This document shows positions 10,919-21,420 of a stretch of DNA of 64,000 bases, piece after piece. The stretch spans positions 5,943,398 to 6,007,397 of the forward strand of contig NC_052618.1 in the NCBI RefSeq assembly GCF_016545825.1. The letters are read 5' to 3'. The stretch comes from Eucalyptus grandis. Taxonomy: Eukaryota; Streptophyta; Magnoliopsida; Myrtales; Myrtaceae. Numbering within the stretch: the first letter of the stretch is position 1; every line of letters begins with the position of its first letter. A program made the translations under genes and the position numbers. Below the pieces are notes generated by a model, which saw only the letters and a list, made by a program, of their open reading frames with translations, was not told the DNA's origin and made no database searches.

Positions 10919-12809
10919 TGTCGCGACCTCTTTTTTTCCGGCGCCCGCAATCGGGTACGAGCGCCTAAGGAGGCTAATGGCTCAGCTGAAATTAGTTATG
11001 CCCGAACTCTCCCAAGTCCACCAATTCACGACTTAATGGTCCAAGTTTTTAACTTGTAAATCAATTTTTAAAATGGAGTCGCCACTAATCGATTTGGGGT
11101 GGGTTGATTAGAAACCCAAGCGAAGTATTGGGAGAAATACTCACTCTGTGTAACCGGAGAAATTAGGATCGGTGACTTGATTACACTAGTTAATCACTAA
11201 TGCCCTTTTCGGCACCTAATCTTGTTTAAACCTTGAGGTTTTTTGGATGCTCAAGGGATTTTCCATGCATTTTTGGAGAAAAACATCTTTTGTCTTTTCC
11301 TAATTTTTTTGACATAAAAGGGATTTTTTTTGGATTTTTTGGTATTTTTGGAAAAATACAAGTCTTTTTGGTTTTTTCTGAATTTTTTGGCCTTTTCATG
11401 AATTTTTGGCATTTTTGGAAAATATGGAATATTTTTATTTTTCTTTTATTTTTGGAAAATAAAATATTTTTAAATATTTTTAAATATTTTTTTGTTTTTT
11501 TGAAATTAAAATAATTTTTAATATTTTTCGAAACTAAATTATTTTTGATTTTTAAAAATAAATTATTTATATATGATTTATTTAAAATATTATTTATAAT
11601 TAAAAAAAACGGCCCGAGTCGGGTCGCGGGTGGATCCAACACGGGCCGGCGGCTCGAACACGGAGCGAGCCCGACTCGGATTTTTTTTCCTTTTTCCCTT
11701 TTTTTTTCTTTTGGATGAAACGGCGTCGTGGCCGAGTGTTTGGATATGCCGGCCCGACCCGACGACCCACTCCGACGACCCGCTCCACGACCGGATCCGA
11801 CCCGAATCGCGACCCAACTTCCGCCGCCCCGGAATTTACGGAATCCCTACCCGGTCCCCGATTCGGGTCCAACCCTACAACCCGGGGTCGCGACCTGGAA
11901 AATCGGGAACCCTAGGGTTTTCGAATCGCGGCGCCGAGGAGGGAGAGGACCGAGGCGCAGCGGCGACGGCGGCGGCAACGGCATCGATGACTGGACTAGG
12001 GAGAAGGAGATGGCGATGGTGATGGCGACGGCGACATCACGATACCTGTTCGTGGCAACGGCGCGATGGGGGCGGCGACGACGGCGAGACCCACACGAAC
12101 CTCCTCTGGCCTCTCTCTCTCTCTCTCTCTCTCGGGCTTGCCCTTCGAGCTCCATGAAGTCTCTCGGGGACCCCTCCGAGCTCACCACGCCACGGCCAAC
12201 CACGCACTCGAGCTCCGCGAAGTCTCTCAGAGACCCCGAGCTTCGGCTGGCCTCTCTCTTTCCTCTTCCTCCCCTCTGTGTGTCTCTCCGACAGAATTTC
12301 TCCCTCTCCGGCCGCGAGCCTTCGGATCTGGGCTTGCTCGTCCTCGACTCCCCTTCTGAAGTCTCTCAGTAAGAAGCACGAAGCTTTGCAGCCTTCGATC
12401 GTTCTCAGCGTGCCCTTTGCCGTCGTCGGGGGAGCCCTATTTATAGGCGAGGGGGACAGAGCTTCGACCGCTGGTCCTCGTGTGCCGAACGGCCTCCGTC
12501 GGCCGAACCGGCGTCCCATCCACCACCTACCCGTCCTTCAGTGCGTCGCCAGCTCCCCCATGTGCGTCGCTGTCCTCTCCTCCTTTCCGGCATCGAGCCC
12601 TCCACGCGTGTGCTACGGGGCGGACGATGGAGGAAGATGAAGACCCGCTAGGCCGGGCTGAGGCAAAAATGGGCCTCACGGGCCCATGCGAGGGCTACTT
12701 CTACTTCTTTTTCTCTTTTGTGTTTTTTCTACTTTTCTAAAATGACAAAATAAAATAAAAATAAAAATAAAAGAAACCTAATTAAAAACAAATAATTTAG
12801 GTGTCAACA
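10919..12809 (-). repeat. 5' LTR of the Tat-type gypsy element
   Basis: 1891 bp, 5'-TG...CA-3' on the minus strand (starts TGTTGACACC, ends GGTCGCGACA). It contains a minus-strand TATAAATA at 12445-12438, a (CT)n run at 12111-12133 and a long GC-rich centre. Its inner end is homologous to the left LTR copy (2719-4130) and, inverted, to the solo LTR at 12921-14993. Confidence 0.9.
12438..12445 (-). promoter_or_regulatory. LTR TATA box
   Basis: Minus-strand TATAAATA in a GCCTATAAATAGGG context inside the 5' LTR, about 370 bp from its start. The same context (CCTATAAATAG) appears in two other gypsy LTRs of the window, at 13377 and 58298, which supports a conserved LTR promoter. Confidence 0.6.
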
Positions 12810-13376
12810 AGACTTTTTGCACAAGAGGATATGATATTCTATAGCCGGTATCCAAGCAAGTTGATTGACTTAAGTAGACTATTCAAGAATTTCAACTTCA
12901 ATCAAAGAACAAAATGATGTTGTTGACACCTCAATTTTAATTAGGTTAATTTTATTAATCAAGTTTTTAATTTATTTTGTCTTTTTGATAAGTAGATAAC
13001 AAAAAATAGTAAAACCAAAAGAAAAACAAAAGCCAGCCCAACCCCCCTCTTTTTCTCCCTTTCGTCGGCCCAAGCCCAGTTTTTCTTTCTCTGGCCCAGC
13101 CCCTCTCTTCCTTCTTCTTCCTCCTTCTTCCTTGCGCCTTCCTTCTCCGCCTCTCGTACTTCACGCACGCAGAAGATGACGATGCACACGAAGGACGGCC
13201 TACGGCCGAGGGGGAGTAGGCCGACGTCGGCCGGAGAAGATAAGATTGCGAGCGCCATCAATGCCAAGCATGCTTCGCTGGATGAGCTCGGATGGGGCGC
13301 CGGTTCAGCCGAGGAGAACCGCTCGGCGCGCGAAGAGGACTGGCGGTCGAAGCGCCGTCGACCGGATTTCGTCGCC

Positions 13377-13384
13377 TATAAATA
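13377..13384 (+). promoter_or_regulatory. LTR TATA box
   Basis: TATAAATA in GTCGCCTATAAATAGAG, about 456 bp from the LTR start, the same context as in the minus-strand LTR at 12438. Confidence 0.6.
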
Positions 13385-13880
13385 GAGAAGCACCTTCGTC
13401 GACGATCGGCATCGCAAGCTTGGAGATCTTCCCACTGAGAGACTTCGGGGGAGGAATCGACGAGCGAGCGAGAGAGAGCTCGAGTTGTGAGCTCAGCCCA
13501 CCCTCCACCGAGAGACTTCGGGGAAGGCCGGCGGCGAACAACCGGAAGGTCGATCCGGCCGGTGGAGGCTCGGATCGCCCGAGTGAGAGGAATCGGAGGA
13601 GGAGGTCGGATTCGGGGAGAAAGGAGCTGCCGAGACGCTGCCCGACGCCGTGCCGCGACCCGACCCGCCAAGGCTGCACCGGATCCGGAAATTGCAGGGG
13701 ACGCCGTCGCCAATCCGCCGCCCGTAACTACAGCCCTTTGTTAGCCACCACAAGGTATCCGCCGTCTCCGGTCGCGTAGTCGCAGATCCACACCCCCTCT
13801 CAAACCGTGCCGCCGCCGGCCGGCACGGACCCATCCTCACTCATCCTCGCTGGAACCGTTTGTCGCCGCCGTCGGTCGTG

Positions 13881-13975
13881 TCGTCGCCGCCGTTGTGGCC
13901 GCCGTCTAGCCCGTCGTCGCCGCCGTTGTGGCCGCCGTCCAGCCCGTCGTCGCCGCCGTTATAGCCGCCGTCGCT
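13881..13975. repeat. 33-bp minisatellite, three copies
   Basis: Three near-identical units beginning tcgtcgccgccgtt at 13881, 13914 and 13947. They lie in the GC-rich centre of the solo LTR and explain the low-complexity open frames there. Confidence 0.8.
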
Positions 13976-14998
13976 CTTTGTCGTCGCTGTGGCCTTCTCC
14001 CCCTCACCGCGCCGCGAGCGAGCGAAGGAGAAAGGAGGCCGGGAACCGGGTCGGCTCGCGGGTCCGTCCGACCCGGTTTCCCGTTTCGGGTAGGGTTTCC
14101 TCGGATTGGACACACTCGTTGGGCGGTTTCGAACTCGGGCCGGGCATCCTTTTTAATAGGCCCAATTCCGTGTGCGTGTGGGCTGGGTTTTAAGAAAAAA
14201 CAAAAAAAAATCCAGTCGGGCCAACGCGGCCCGTCTCGCTGGGGTCGCCGACCGGGTCGGACCCAACCCGCGGATCCGACCCGGGTCGATTTTATTTTAT
14301 TATTTTAATATAAAATAATAAATATTTTATTTTCAAAAAAGTAAAAAGAAAAATCAAAAAGTGTTTTATTTTCAAAAAATATTAAAAAATGTTTTAATTT
14401 CAGAAAATCGAAAAATATTAAAAATTATTAAAAAATATTTTATTTTCCGAAAAGTCAAAAAATCAAAAATATTTCATATTTTCCAAAAAATGCCAAAAAT
14501 CCAAAAAAGCCAAAAATTCATGAAAAAGCCAAAAAATTCAGAAAAAGCCAAAAAGACTTGTATTTTTCCAAAAAAATACCAAAAATCCCTTTTATGTCAA
14601 AAAATGAGAAAAATACTCAAAAATGTTTTCCTCCAAAAATGCATGGAAAATCCCTCAAAAATCCAAAAAGCCTTAGGGTTTAAACAAGATTAGGTACCGA
14701 AAGGGCATTAGTGATTAACTAGTGTAATCAAGTCCCCGATCCTAATTTCTCTGGTTGCGCAGGAGCAAGTATTTCTCCCGGTACTTCGCTTAGGTTTCTA
14801 ATCGACCCACCCTAAACCGATTAGTGGCGACTCCATTTTAAAAATTGATTTATAGGTTAAAAACGCAAACTATTAAAGTCGTGAATTGGTGGACTTGGGA
14901 GAGTCCGGGCTTAACTAATTTCAGTCGAGCCATTAGCCTCCTTAGGCGCCCGTACCCGATTGCGGGCGCCGAAGAAAAAAAGCGGTCGCGACAGATGT

Positions 14999-15402
14999 AG
15001 ATATACTAAGGATGTTCATTAACAAATACCATTAAGAAATACGATGACCATGTGGTATAGACACATAGATTGGAAGCTCTACATGGAAAAAGAAAAAGAA
15101 GACACCGAGTGGAAAAGTAAATCAGATTTTGGTAGCTACAGAGAACAAGCTTAACAAAAATGAAAAAGAGCAAGTTCCTTGATTTAAATAGGATTTTTTA
15201 AACCTTTCTTGTGTCGTGTTCATAGCCCTGAGACAAAATCTGTATAGCGTGTGGTTGCTACAATAAGGACCACACCTCATGACACTCTTAACGACCAGTT
15301 GAACTTGGCTAATGAAAATTCGTCTAAGTTCGTATTAACAGAGGGTCTTTCAGTAGATAAACCGCAAAAGACAGTCCTGCACAGGCTATCAAAGCCACTC
15401 AC
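14999..15402. other. Host intron 2 sequence left of exon 2
   Basis: AT-rich DNA between the solo LTR and exon 2 of the DUF2499 pseudogene. Together with 12815-12915 and 2636-2713 it makes up the original intron of about 590 bp. Confidence 0.6.
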
Positions 15403-15481
15403 CATACCCCAGGAAAGACCTTCAGAGGACTCGTATCCAGACATTTCTCCTTATTGCCACACCAATGCCATAGCCGTGATC
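15403..15481 (-). pseudogene. DUF2499 pseudogene exon 2 with premature stop
   Basis: The acceptor TGTCTCTAG lies just upstream and the donor GTGAGT starts at 15402. The 79 nt complete the split Trp and add 26 codons: ITAMALVWQ, then TAA, then GEMSGYESSEGLSWGM. The stop replaces the Tyr of the conserved WQYGEK stretch, and Ser stands where the family usually has Trp (ESWKGLSW). Confidence 0.85.
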
Positions 15482-16096
15482 CTAGAGACAGATCGAACGA
15501 TATATGAGTTAAAAGGTACAAATAATTAATGACAATATCAGCGGTTCTATTAACTGGAACACAAAAGCAACTAATTTCAAACGACAGATGATTGTAACAA
15601 TAAAAGCAATGCAACAAGTTTGTCCACATAAACAGACTGTAATCAGTTCGGTTAAGTTGCATTTTCTTCATATCTCCTGTAAATACTAAGGATCAACAGC
15701 AATGATGACAAAGCATTCAATTCCAAGAGTAGCCAAACAAGACAACTTAGAATAATTATAACAATATATCGAAATCACGGGCTCTCAAAATTCTCTTCTT
15801 TCCTTGGCCTCCGGACGGGCAGAAGTATGCCGCAATTACGCAGTGCACGATCGAAGACAGTTTCGACATTCTTTACAACTATGCCGAGTTGCTGCCTACG
15901 AAAGCTCAAAGCTTCGGCCGAGCCGCCTCTATTGATGGCACTTGCTTCCAAGTTCTAACGCTGGCCAAGAGCTCGTCATGCCAATTTCAAAGGCCAGCAG
16001 CCAGAAAAATCTGACTAACAAAGCCTACTCAAGCAGCTCCGAACTCGGCACAAACGCACGAACAAAATCGACACAGTACAATCCGATGCAACGCAC

Positions 16097-16398
16097 CATT
16101 CGACGACGCTGGAGACGTGGACGGCCCAAGTAGGCAAGGACAGCGCGTTGGCGGGCTCATCGAGCTGGAGGGAAGGACTGACGAGTGCGGCCGACGCGGG
16201 GCCCACCAGCAACAGGGCCAAGCAGCAGCAGCAGCAGCCGGCGGCGGCTGCTCCTCCGAGCAGGCTTGCCGCCGCCGCCTGCGAGACTCGCGCGGTGGCC
16301 GCGGAAGGGCCCGGTGAGGGGCGGTTCCAGCGCGGAGGCGAGCTATCCGGCGGAAGGCGGGCGAGAGCGAGAGGAGTAGCGGTTGATTTCGCTATCAA
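16097..16398 (-). pseudogene. DUF2499 pseudogene exon 1 (transit peptide and start of domain)
   Basis: GC-rich exon of 100 codons plus two bases. It ends ...GTCGTCGAATG before the donor GTGCGT (16096-16091), so the Trp codon is split with exon 2. A plastid-targeting leader is followed by a hydrophobic run with five consecutive Cys codons and the SLPTWAVHVSS motif. No ATG precedes it in frame as far as I could read, so the start is either lost, non-AUG, or in an unseen upstream exon. Confidence 0.8.
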
Positions 16399-17555
16399 TG
16401 CTTCGGGAAGATGAAGCAGAGTGCAGGGAAGTTTTCTGGTTCTATTACTTTGGGAAAATATGGATACTTTTTTTATTTTTTATTTCTTATAACTACATTG
16501 TAAATTTAAAATTTATCAAGAAAATATAATTGAACTAATAAACCTTTTAAAAAATTACAAATCCTCAAATTGGTACAATGTAACTCCATTTAATTTGACT
16601 AACAAAAAATAGTATAGAGGTAATATAAATAATATTTTTCTGATTCAAATATGGATTTTTACTGCAAATTTTATTTATATTATATTAAAAATAAGCAAAA
16701 TTTAAAGATAATTTATTAAAAAAAAAAAAAAAAAGAGTGAAGGAAATGTAGGCAGGGGTTAGCAACTCTCCCTAATGTGTCGCTACCCCACCTCGTTGAG
16801 AAGGGTTGATGATAGTGAGGTAGGCCCTCACCTATGATCGTCAAGGGTAGCCAACCCTTGGCTCAGGCTCGGCAAACCCCACAAACCATTTTCACCCATA
16901 GGTGATGGACTGCAGCCTTATTTTTTTTTTCTTTTTCTTTTTTGTATTTTTTTTAAGTTTGCATATTTTAATATAATTTAAATAAGTTTTTTTATTAAAA
17001 AAAAATTTAGACCAAAAGGATCTCATTTTGTCTTATATTTCATGTTTTGGTCACATTACCATCACATAAGAGAAAGAAAACAATAAAAAAAATTAACATT
17101 AGCATTTTCTATTAGCTGAATTGGAATGAACTAAGAAAAAAACTTGATGGTAAAAATGTTAGGATATGATTGCACTTTCATCATACATGACGCTTTAGAT
17201 TATATTTTAAATACGAAGTGGCTTTTCTTGTGAAATTGAAGTCTAATGTGATAAATTCTTCGTCCGACTTGGCAAGGGCTAGCAAAATGAAAGCTTCTGT
17301 TTTTTTGGAAGATTCTCTCTCTCTCTCTCTCTCTCTCTCATAGTTCGACGACTTCGACAACGTTGATCCTTCTCTGTAGTCCAGTCGCGCTTCTCTATTC
17401 ATCCGCTTGCTTTGAGAGCTCGAGATTGGCATTGGGACACTTGTTCTTTTGAATACAAACCCTCTCCCTCACTTTAGATCTATAAACAGAGACAGATAAC
17501 TTCTCACTCATTGACTTCATCTTACTAGCGAGTCCCATAAGATATTATATAACAA
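16399..17555. other. Spacer upstream of the DUF2499 pseudogene
   Basis: AT-rich (16440-16735), then a G+C-rich island at 16740-16920 (ggttagcaactctccc, cgtcaagggtagccaaccc) between an A run and T-rich DNA, then AT-rich again. A (TC)n microsatellite lies at 17314-17339. No gene is supported. Confidence 0.5.
17314..17339. repeat. (TC)n microsatellite
   Basis: Thirteen uninterrupted TC dinucleotides. Confidence 0.95.
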
Positions 17556-18271
17556 GGGTGTGTTTGGTAATCATTTTGCTCTCGGGAATAATTTTTAATT
17601 AGAAATTATTCTTTTTTATTTTATTTTCGGAATTAATTTCTAAACATTTGAATGCATTTGGTAACTATCCAAAAATTTTATTCTCGAAATGGAATTACGT
17701 TTGGTACCGTCCTCAAAATTTCTAATTCAAACCATTTTTCAAAAAATTTTAAATAATTTTATTGCTTTTAAAAAAAAAAAGTTTATTCTTCTCTTTCATT
17801 TCTCTTCTTCTTCAAGCTTTGGCCGGTCGTCGGCCTTGGGATGACTAGCGGTGGGCTAGACGAGGGCCAATGACCTCGCCGACAGCTAGGCAAGTCTCAA
17901 CCAAGCCTTGGTTAGGTGAGGAGCCTCACCAAATCCTCACCCAGCTAGGCACTCGCTGGACCTCGTCCAAGCGATCGCTGGCGGTGGACAACAGCAGCGG
18001 TGGTGACCAGTGGTGGCTACAGTGGAAGAAGAGATAAAGAAGAACAAGAAGAAGAGAAGAAGTGAAAAAGAAGAAGAAGAAGAAGAAATTTAGGTTTGCT
18101 TGATTCTAGAATTGTTCTCGAGAACAAAGAAGCAATTTTTTTTTACTCCTTGATTATGTTCCAAATTTATTCCCGAGAATAAAAAATTTATCAAACGGAT
18201 TTTATTCCAAATCCATTACCGAAAACAAAAGAATAGGATTTGTTACTGTTTGGTAAATTGTCAAACGCGCC
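17556..18271. mobile_element. Nonautonomous TIR transposon (MITE-like, about 716 bp)
   Basis: The left end GGGTGTGTTTGGTAATC and the inverted right end GGCGCGTTTGACAAT form imperfect terminal inverted repeats. Subterminal sequences are also inverted (ctcgggaataattt against aaatttattcccgag). The middle (17820-18010) is a G+C-rich core followed by an A/G-rich run. No transposase is present. A target duplication is not clear (a 3-bp TAA-like or 8-bp duplication cannot be confirmed), so hAT versus PIF/Harbinger is open. Confidence 0.7.
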
Positions 18272-18507
18272 TAAATTACTGCCACACCGAATTATTTGAC
18301 GGGAAAAATTATTCATAAAAAATAAACCATACATTCCTACACCTCCCTGCAAGATAAAGGTGAGTAAACACTTCCCCTTATACCTCCCATTCTGCAAAAA
18401 CATTTAACACGTTTAATATTAAGGGTGTACCTGGAATCCTCGCTACCAAACAAATTTTTTTTTAACAAGATTAATTTTGGCCTAAGTCCTTTAAGGTTTA
18501 AAACCAA

Positions 18508-18526
18508 GTCTCCAGTGGAGTCGCCA
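18508..18526 (-). promoter_or_regulatory. Primer-binding site beside a second Tat-type LTR
   Basis: Minus-strand ttggcgactccactggaga, nearly identical to the PBS at 10897-10915 and at the same distance from an LTR end. It implies that internal gypsy sequence once lay to the left (18507 downward), but only about 90 bp of possible leader remains before the MITE region. Confidence 0.6.
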
Positions 18527-18529
18527 AGC

Positions 18530-20110
18530 TGTCGACTTACCCTCAGGGGAGGGGGGGAGGGAGGGAGTGGGTTTAGAGGTATTGCCTAAAAGGCGGATCT
18601 AAGGCTCATGATTAGGCGCGGGCTCTCCCAAGCCCATACCTCACATGACATTGGGGTATTCTTAAAAATTTCGCAAAAAGAAAGCCTATTGGGGTCGATT
18701 AGAAACCAAGTGAGGTATGTTAATGTACCTCACTTCCTACGCAACCAAGGAACTTGATTACACTAATTGACCAACTAGTGTCCTTTCAATACCTAATCTT
18801 GTTCATTTTAAAAGAAATGATTTTTGTTAGGCAGTTTGGATTGATTTTATACTTATCCACTAACTTGTGAAGTGATCATGTAAGTACGCAATTATTAAAA
18901 TAACAATTAGCAACCAAGATCCTAATTGTAGTAAATTGAGTGCATGCAATTAAATATAATTAAATATGCAAATTAAACATGCGACATAATCAACATACGA
19001 GCAAATAAAGGCATAATCACACTAAGAAAGCAATACATAACAATTCCTAACCAAACCCTACATTTTTGGATATTTGAAATTTTTTTTATTTTTTAAAAAT
19101 TAAAATTTTTAAAAAATAATAAAATACAATTTTTTTTTTTTTTAAATTATCGGGCCGGACTTTGGTCTAACCTTGTCGGGGTGGGTCAGTTAGACCCACT
19201 CGAGTTCGGCCCGGTGGGGTAGGGCCGATCGGCCCGCCCAAAAGACAAGGCCCGACTAGCCTTGGTCGGGCCTTCGTGCGGCTGGATTGGGCCCAACCGA
19301 TGGGCCCAATCTCTATTTCACCCCCACATAGGCCCGCAACCTAAACTAGCCCACAAGCCTAGACTAAACCGGCCCAAACCCGGTCTGGATTAATCAAGGC
19401 CCAGCTCGGCTCCTAAACCACAACCCGATTCCTAAGAAAGCCCTACCCGGATTTGACCCGACTTCTAACCTTCTTCTCTAGGGCTTCTTGGCCGTGGTAG
19501 TGTGGACGGCGGTGACTCGACAGTGGTGACACGTGAGTGACAACTGCGGAGACGGGTGGAGGTTTGACGTCACGGAGTCGCAGCGTCGGGCAAGGTTGAG
19601 GGCTGCAACGACGATGATGTTGTAGCAGTTTGGGTCGGAGGGCGGCGGCTCGGACGATGTAGGGTAAGCGCGGGCGGGTCGCGGACGGGCGGCGACAGCA
19701 CGAGCTGCAGCAACTTCGCGGCTTAAGTGAAGAGGCAAGCGAGAGCGGAGGCGGTGGCTGCGGCAGCGTCACAGCTCCTAGGCAGCAGCAACAACACGGA
19801 CAGGATCGCAAGCAGCGGTGGCTCGGGGTCAACATTCCAACGCGACAAAGCGGGCGGTGATAGCGGCGGTGTGGGGCTGGGACGAGGCGGCGGCGCAAGG
19901 GCTCAGCCACTAGCGGCGAAGCTTTTCTTTCTCCCTCTCCTCTTTGCTCTCTTTTTTTTTCTCCTTGCTCGATGCTCTGTCCGCTCCTCTCTCGGTTTCT
20001 CTCTCTCTCTCTTTGCGTTCTCTTCTGCTCTCCTCGGTTCCCCCAGTTTTCTCCGTGTTTCTCTTTGTTCCCGCCCCTGTGTTGTTTTGATTGTGACTTA
20101 GGTTTCTAGA
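18530..20110 (-). mobile_element. Diverged Tat-type LTR, outer end not found
   Basis: On the minus strand it ends ...GTAAGTCGACA beside a PBS. It shares with the other gypsy LTRs the ordered words ctctcccaag, gtcgattagaaacc, gtaac/gcaacc, gattacacta and acctaatcttgtt. A GC-rich centre (19150-19900) and a CT-rich segment (19920-20080) follow. I could not find the expected GGTGTCAACA end on the right; similarity seems to stop at about 20110, so the piece is probably truncated. Large open frames in the GC-rich part are compositional. Confidence 0.6.
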
Positions 20111-20519
20111 CAATTCGTGGCCGGTGCATCTCTTGACATTTGTTATCCAGCAAACATCTCTGGTGGTTGCCCACGTTTATGAGAGAAGCTTGTCTGAACG
20201 AAGGTGTTGCCGCGTGTTTGTGCTCATTGATAGGGACAATTTTATGGTCAAAATCTCCATCTAGATACTGCTAGTAAGAAAATCACTTAGGTCGATTGAT
20301 ATGAGCATCGGAAGCGTCATTTGAGGCCATATATTACTAAAGCAATTCATGTCTCCTTTAATCAATGCAGATGAATCAATTGAAGGTGCACTTACTTTTG
20401 GATTTGCTTCTCCTTTCTAACCTAGTTACAGTCTTATCAGAATTCCTCTTTTCTTTAGTGCAGGTTAGGAAAAATAGTCTAATTGTCCAAGAGCCCTCTT
20501 GAGCAGCTTTTTAATGGTT

Positions 20520-21420
20520 CCACGTGCCCGAGGCCTCTCACTGCCCTTGATAAGCTTAGAGAATTCAAATCGGAGGTATCCCTTATTCCAAACGGTGACT
20601 AACTTGGTACTTTCTCTGGCTGCCTAGGCTAGGGAAGAAGAGGCGACACAAAATGTCCAGCTTAAGTACTACAACGGGCCTAGGCTTGGGATTACTGAGC
20701 TCGCTACAACAGCACAACAACACCAGTTGGATATTGCTCCCCTGCAACAACTGGCTCACGAGAGCTATTGCAAGCAGGTTCAAACTTATGATTGGAAATT
20801 AAGAAAATGTGGTTCGACTCTAGGCCTTTAAAATTAGTCCAACAACCTCAGTGGTATGAAAAAGAAAAGAAGACTTCCTTTTTGTCAGGGAAGAGAATAT
20901 TACTTGCTTGATTTGTATATGTATCCATCTAGGACCCCTAGTGCAGCTTTTCATGTTTGTTCGATGCATATTGCAGTGTAAGATTGGTGACTCGGATATT
21001 CACCAGATTCATGCATGTCTCTATATTGATTGCATGTGCTTATTTAGTCTAAGAGCACATGATTGTGGTATTTTGTTTTCAGATTGCAAGTTGTGATTAA
21101 AAACTTTCTCATGAAGCCATTTAGACTGCTAATATAGACTGGGAACTAGCAAATACTAGCATAAATGTACATCTCGTTTGCCTTCTCTTTAGTTTGTGCT
21201 TGCATTCCTACGTCTTATCACATATCAGCAGGTCAATTGTCTTCAAGGACAGAGCGTTCCTTGTGAATTCATAAAAACATACAGTCAAGAAAACCAGCAA
21301 GATTCTGAAGACCTCATGGACCTTGAAGATTCAGAGGGTTCTCGCCAGAAACTAAGGGCTAAATTTGCATTTACCTTCTTATCAGCCTTCCAAGATGTTG
21401 AATTCCTTTTCAATTTGTGA
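20520..21420 (+). pseudogene. Unidentified gene remnant with exon-like pieces
   Basis: Several plus-strand stretches look coding but I do not recognise the family. One at about 20532-20576 encodes RPLTALDKLREFKSE. One at about 20627-20800 encodes EEEATQNVQLKYYNGPRLGI and a Gln/Leu-rich continuation, ending at a stop. One at 21229-21420 encodes CLQGQSVPCEFIKTYSQENQ and an acidic run, then a stop. Splice-like AG and GT flanks exist. A second copy of the first piece lies at 21867-21920. Stops and missing exons suggest a broken gene; a real multi-exon gene with unseen exons is less likely. Confidence 0.35.

Larger units (their letters stand above)
2719..12809 (-). mobile_element. Ty3/gypsy retrotransposon, Tat/Ogre type, gag-only, inserted in intron 2 of the DUF2499 gene
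   Basis: On the minus strand the element runs from TGTTGACACC (12809) to GGTCGCGACA (2719). It is flanked by identical 5-bp target duplications AGACT at 2714-2718 and 12810-12814. The 5' LTR is 12809-10919, a primer-binding site follows at 10915-10897, gag occupies 10035-8551, and the 3' LTR remnant is 4130-2719. No protease, reverse transcriptase or integrase motif is visible between gag and the 3' LTR, so the copy is non-autonomous. The 3' LTR has lost roughly its first 410 bp, and tandem arrays abut the break. Placement in the Tat/Ogre group rests on the gag motifs, the LTR ends and the PBS type. Confidence 0.9.
12921..14993 (+). mobile_element. Solo LTR of a Tat-type gypsy element
   Basis: 2073 bp from TGTTGACACC to GGTCGCGACA, flanked by a perfect 5-bp duplication GATGT at 12916-12920 and 14994-14998. 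There is no internal region, so it is a solo LTR left by LTR-LTR recombination. Its last roughly 350 bp are clearly homologous, in inverted orientation, to the start of the LTR at 10919; the middle is diverged and GC-rich. It lies 111 bp from the neighbouring gypsy element, head to head, inside the same host intron. Confidence 0.92.
2375..16398 (-). pseudogene. Broken gene for a DUF2499 (Ycf49-like) plastid protein, four exons, intron 2 filled with retroelements
   Basis: Four minus-strand exons with matching splice phases: 16398-16097, 15481-15403, 2635-2567 and 2482-2375. Together they give about 185 codons. Exon 1 has an Ala/Ser/Pro/Arg-rich leader like a chloroplast transit peptide, an Ala/Cys/Leu hydrophobic run, then LSLPTWAVHVSSVVEW, the DUF2499 signature. 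Exon 2 has ITAMALVWQ and EGLSWGM, exon 3 LLGGAFCACTWHFFYNSESL, exon 4 VALQAALTVIGN. The order and spacing fit the plant Ycf49-like membrane protein, whose function is poorly known. Damage: an in-frame TAA at 15453-15451 where the family has Tyr (WQYGE), and no ATG in frame at the 5' end; the open frame begins with TTG at 16398. Intron 2 is 12.8 kb, but only about 590 bp once the two retroelement insertions are subtracted. Domain identity is from memory of the family; the exons are read directly. Confidence 0.85.

Noticed and set aside
13176..14308. Long GC-rich open frames, one of 177 codons
   Set aside because: Inside the solo LTR; all frames are open because of GC-rich, low-complexity sequence and the 33-bp repeat.
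19443..20113. Open frames of up to 155 codons on both strands
   Set aside because: They lie in the GC- and CT-rich part of a gypsy LTR fragment and have no recognisable domain.
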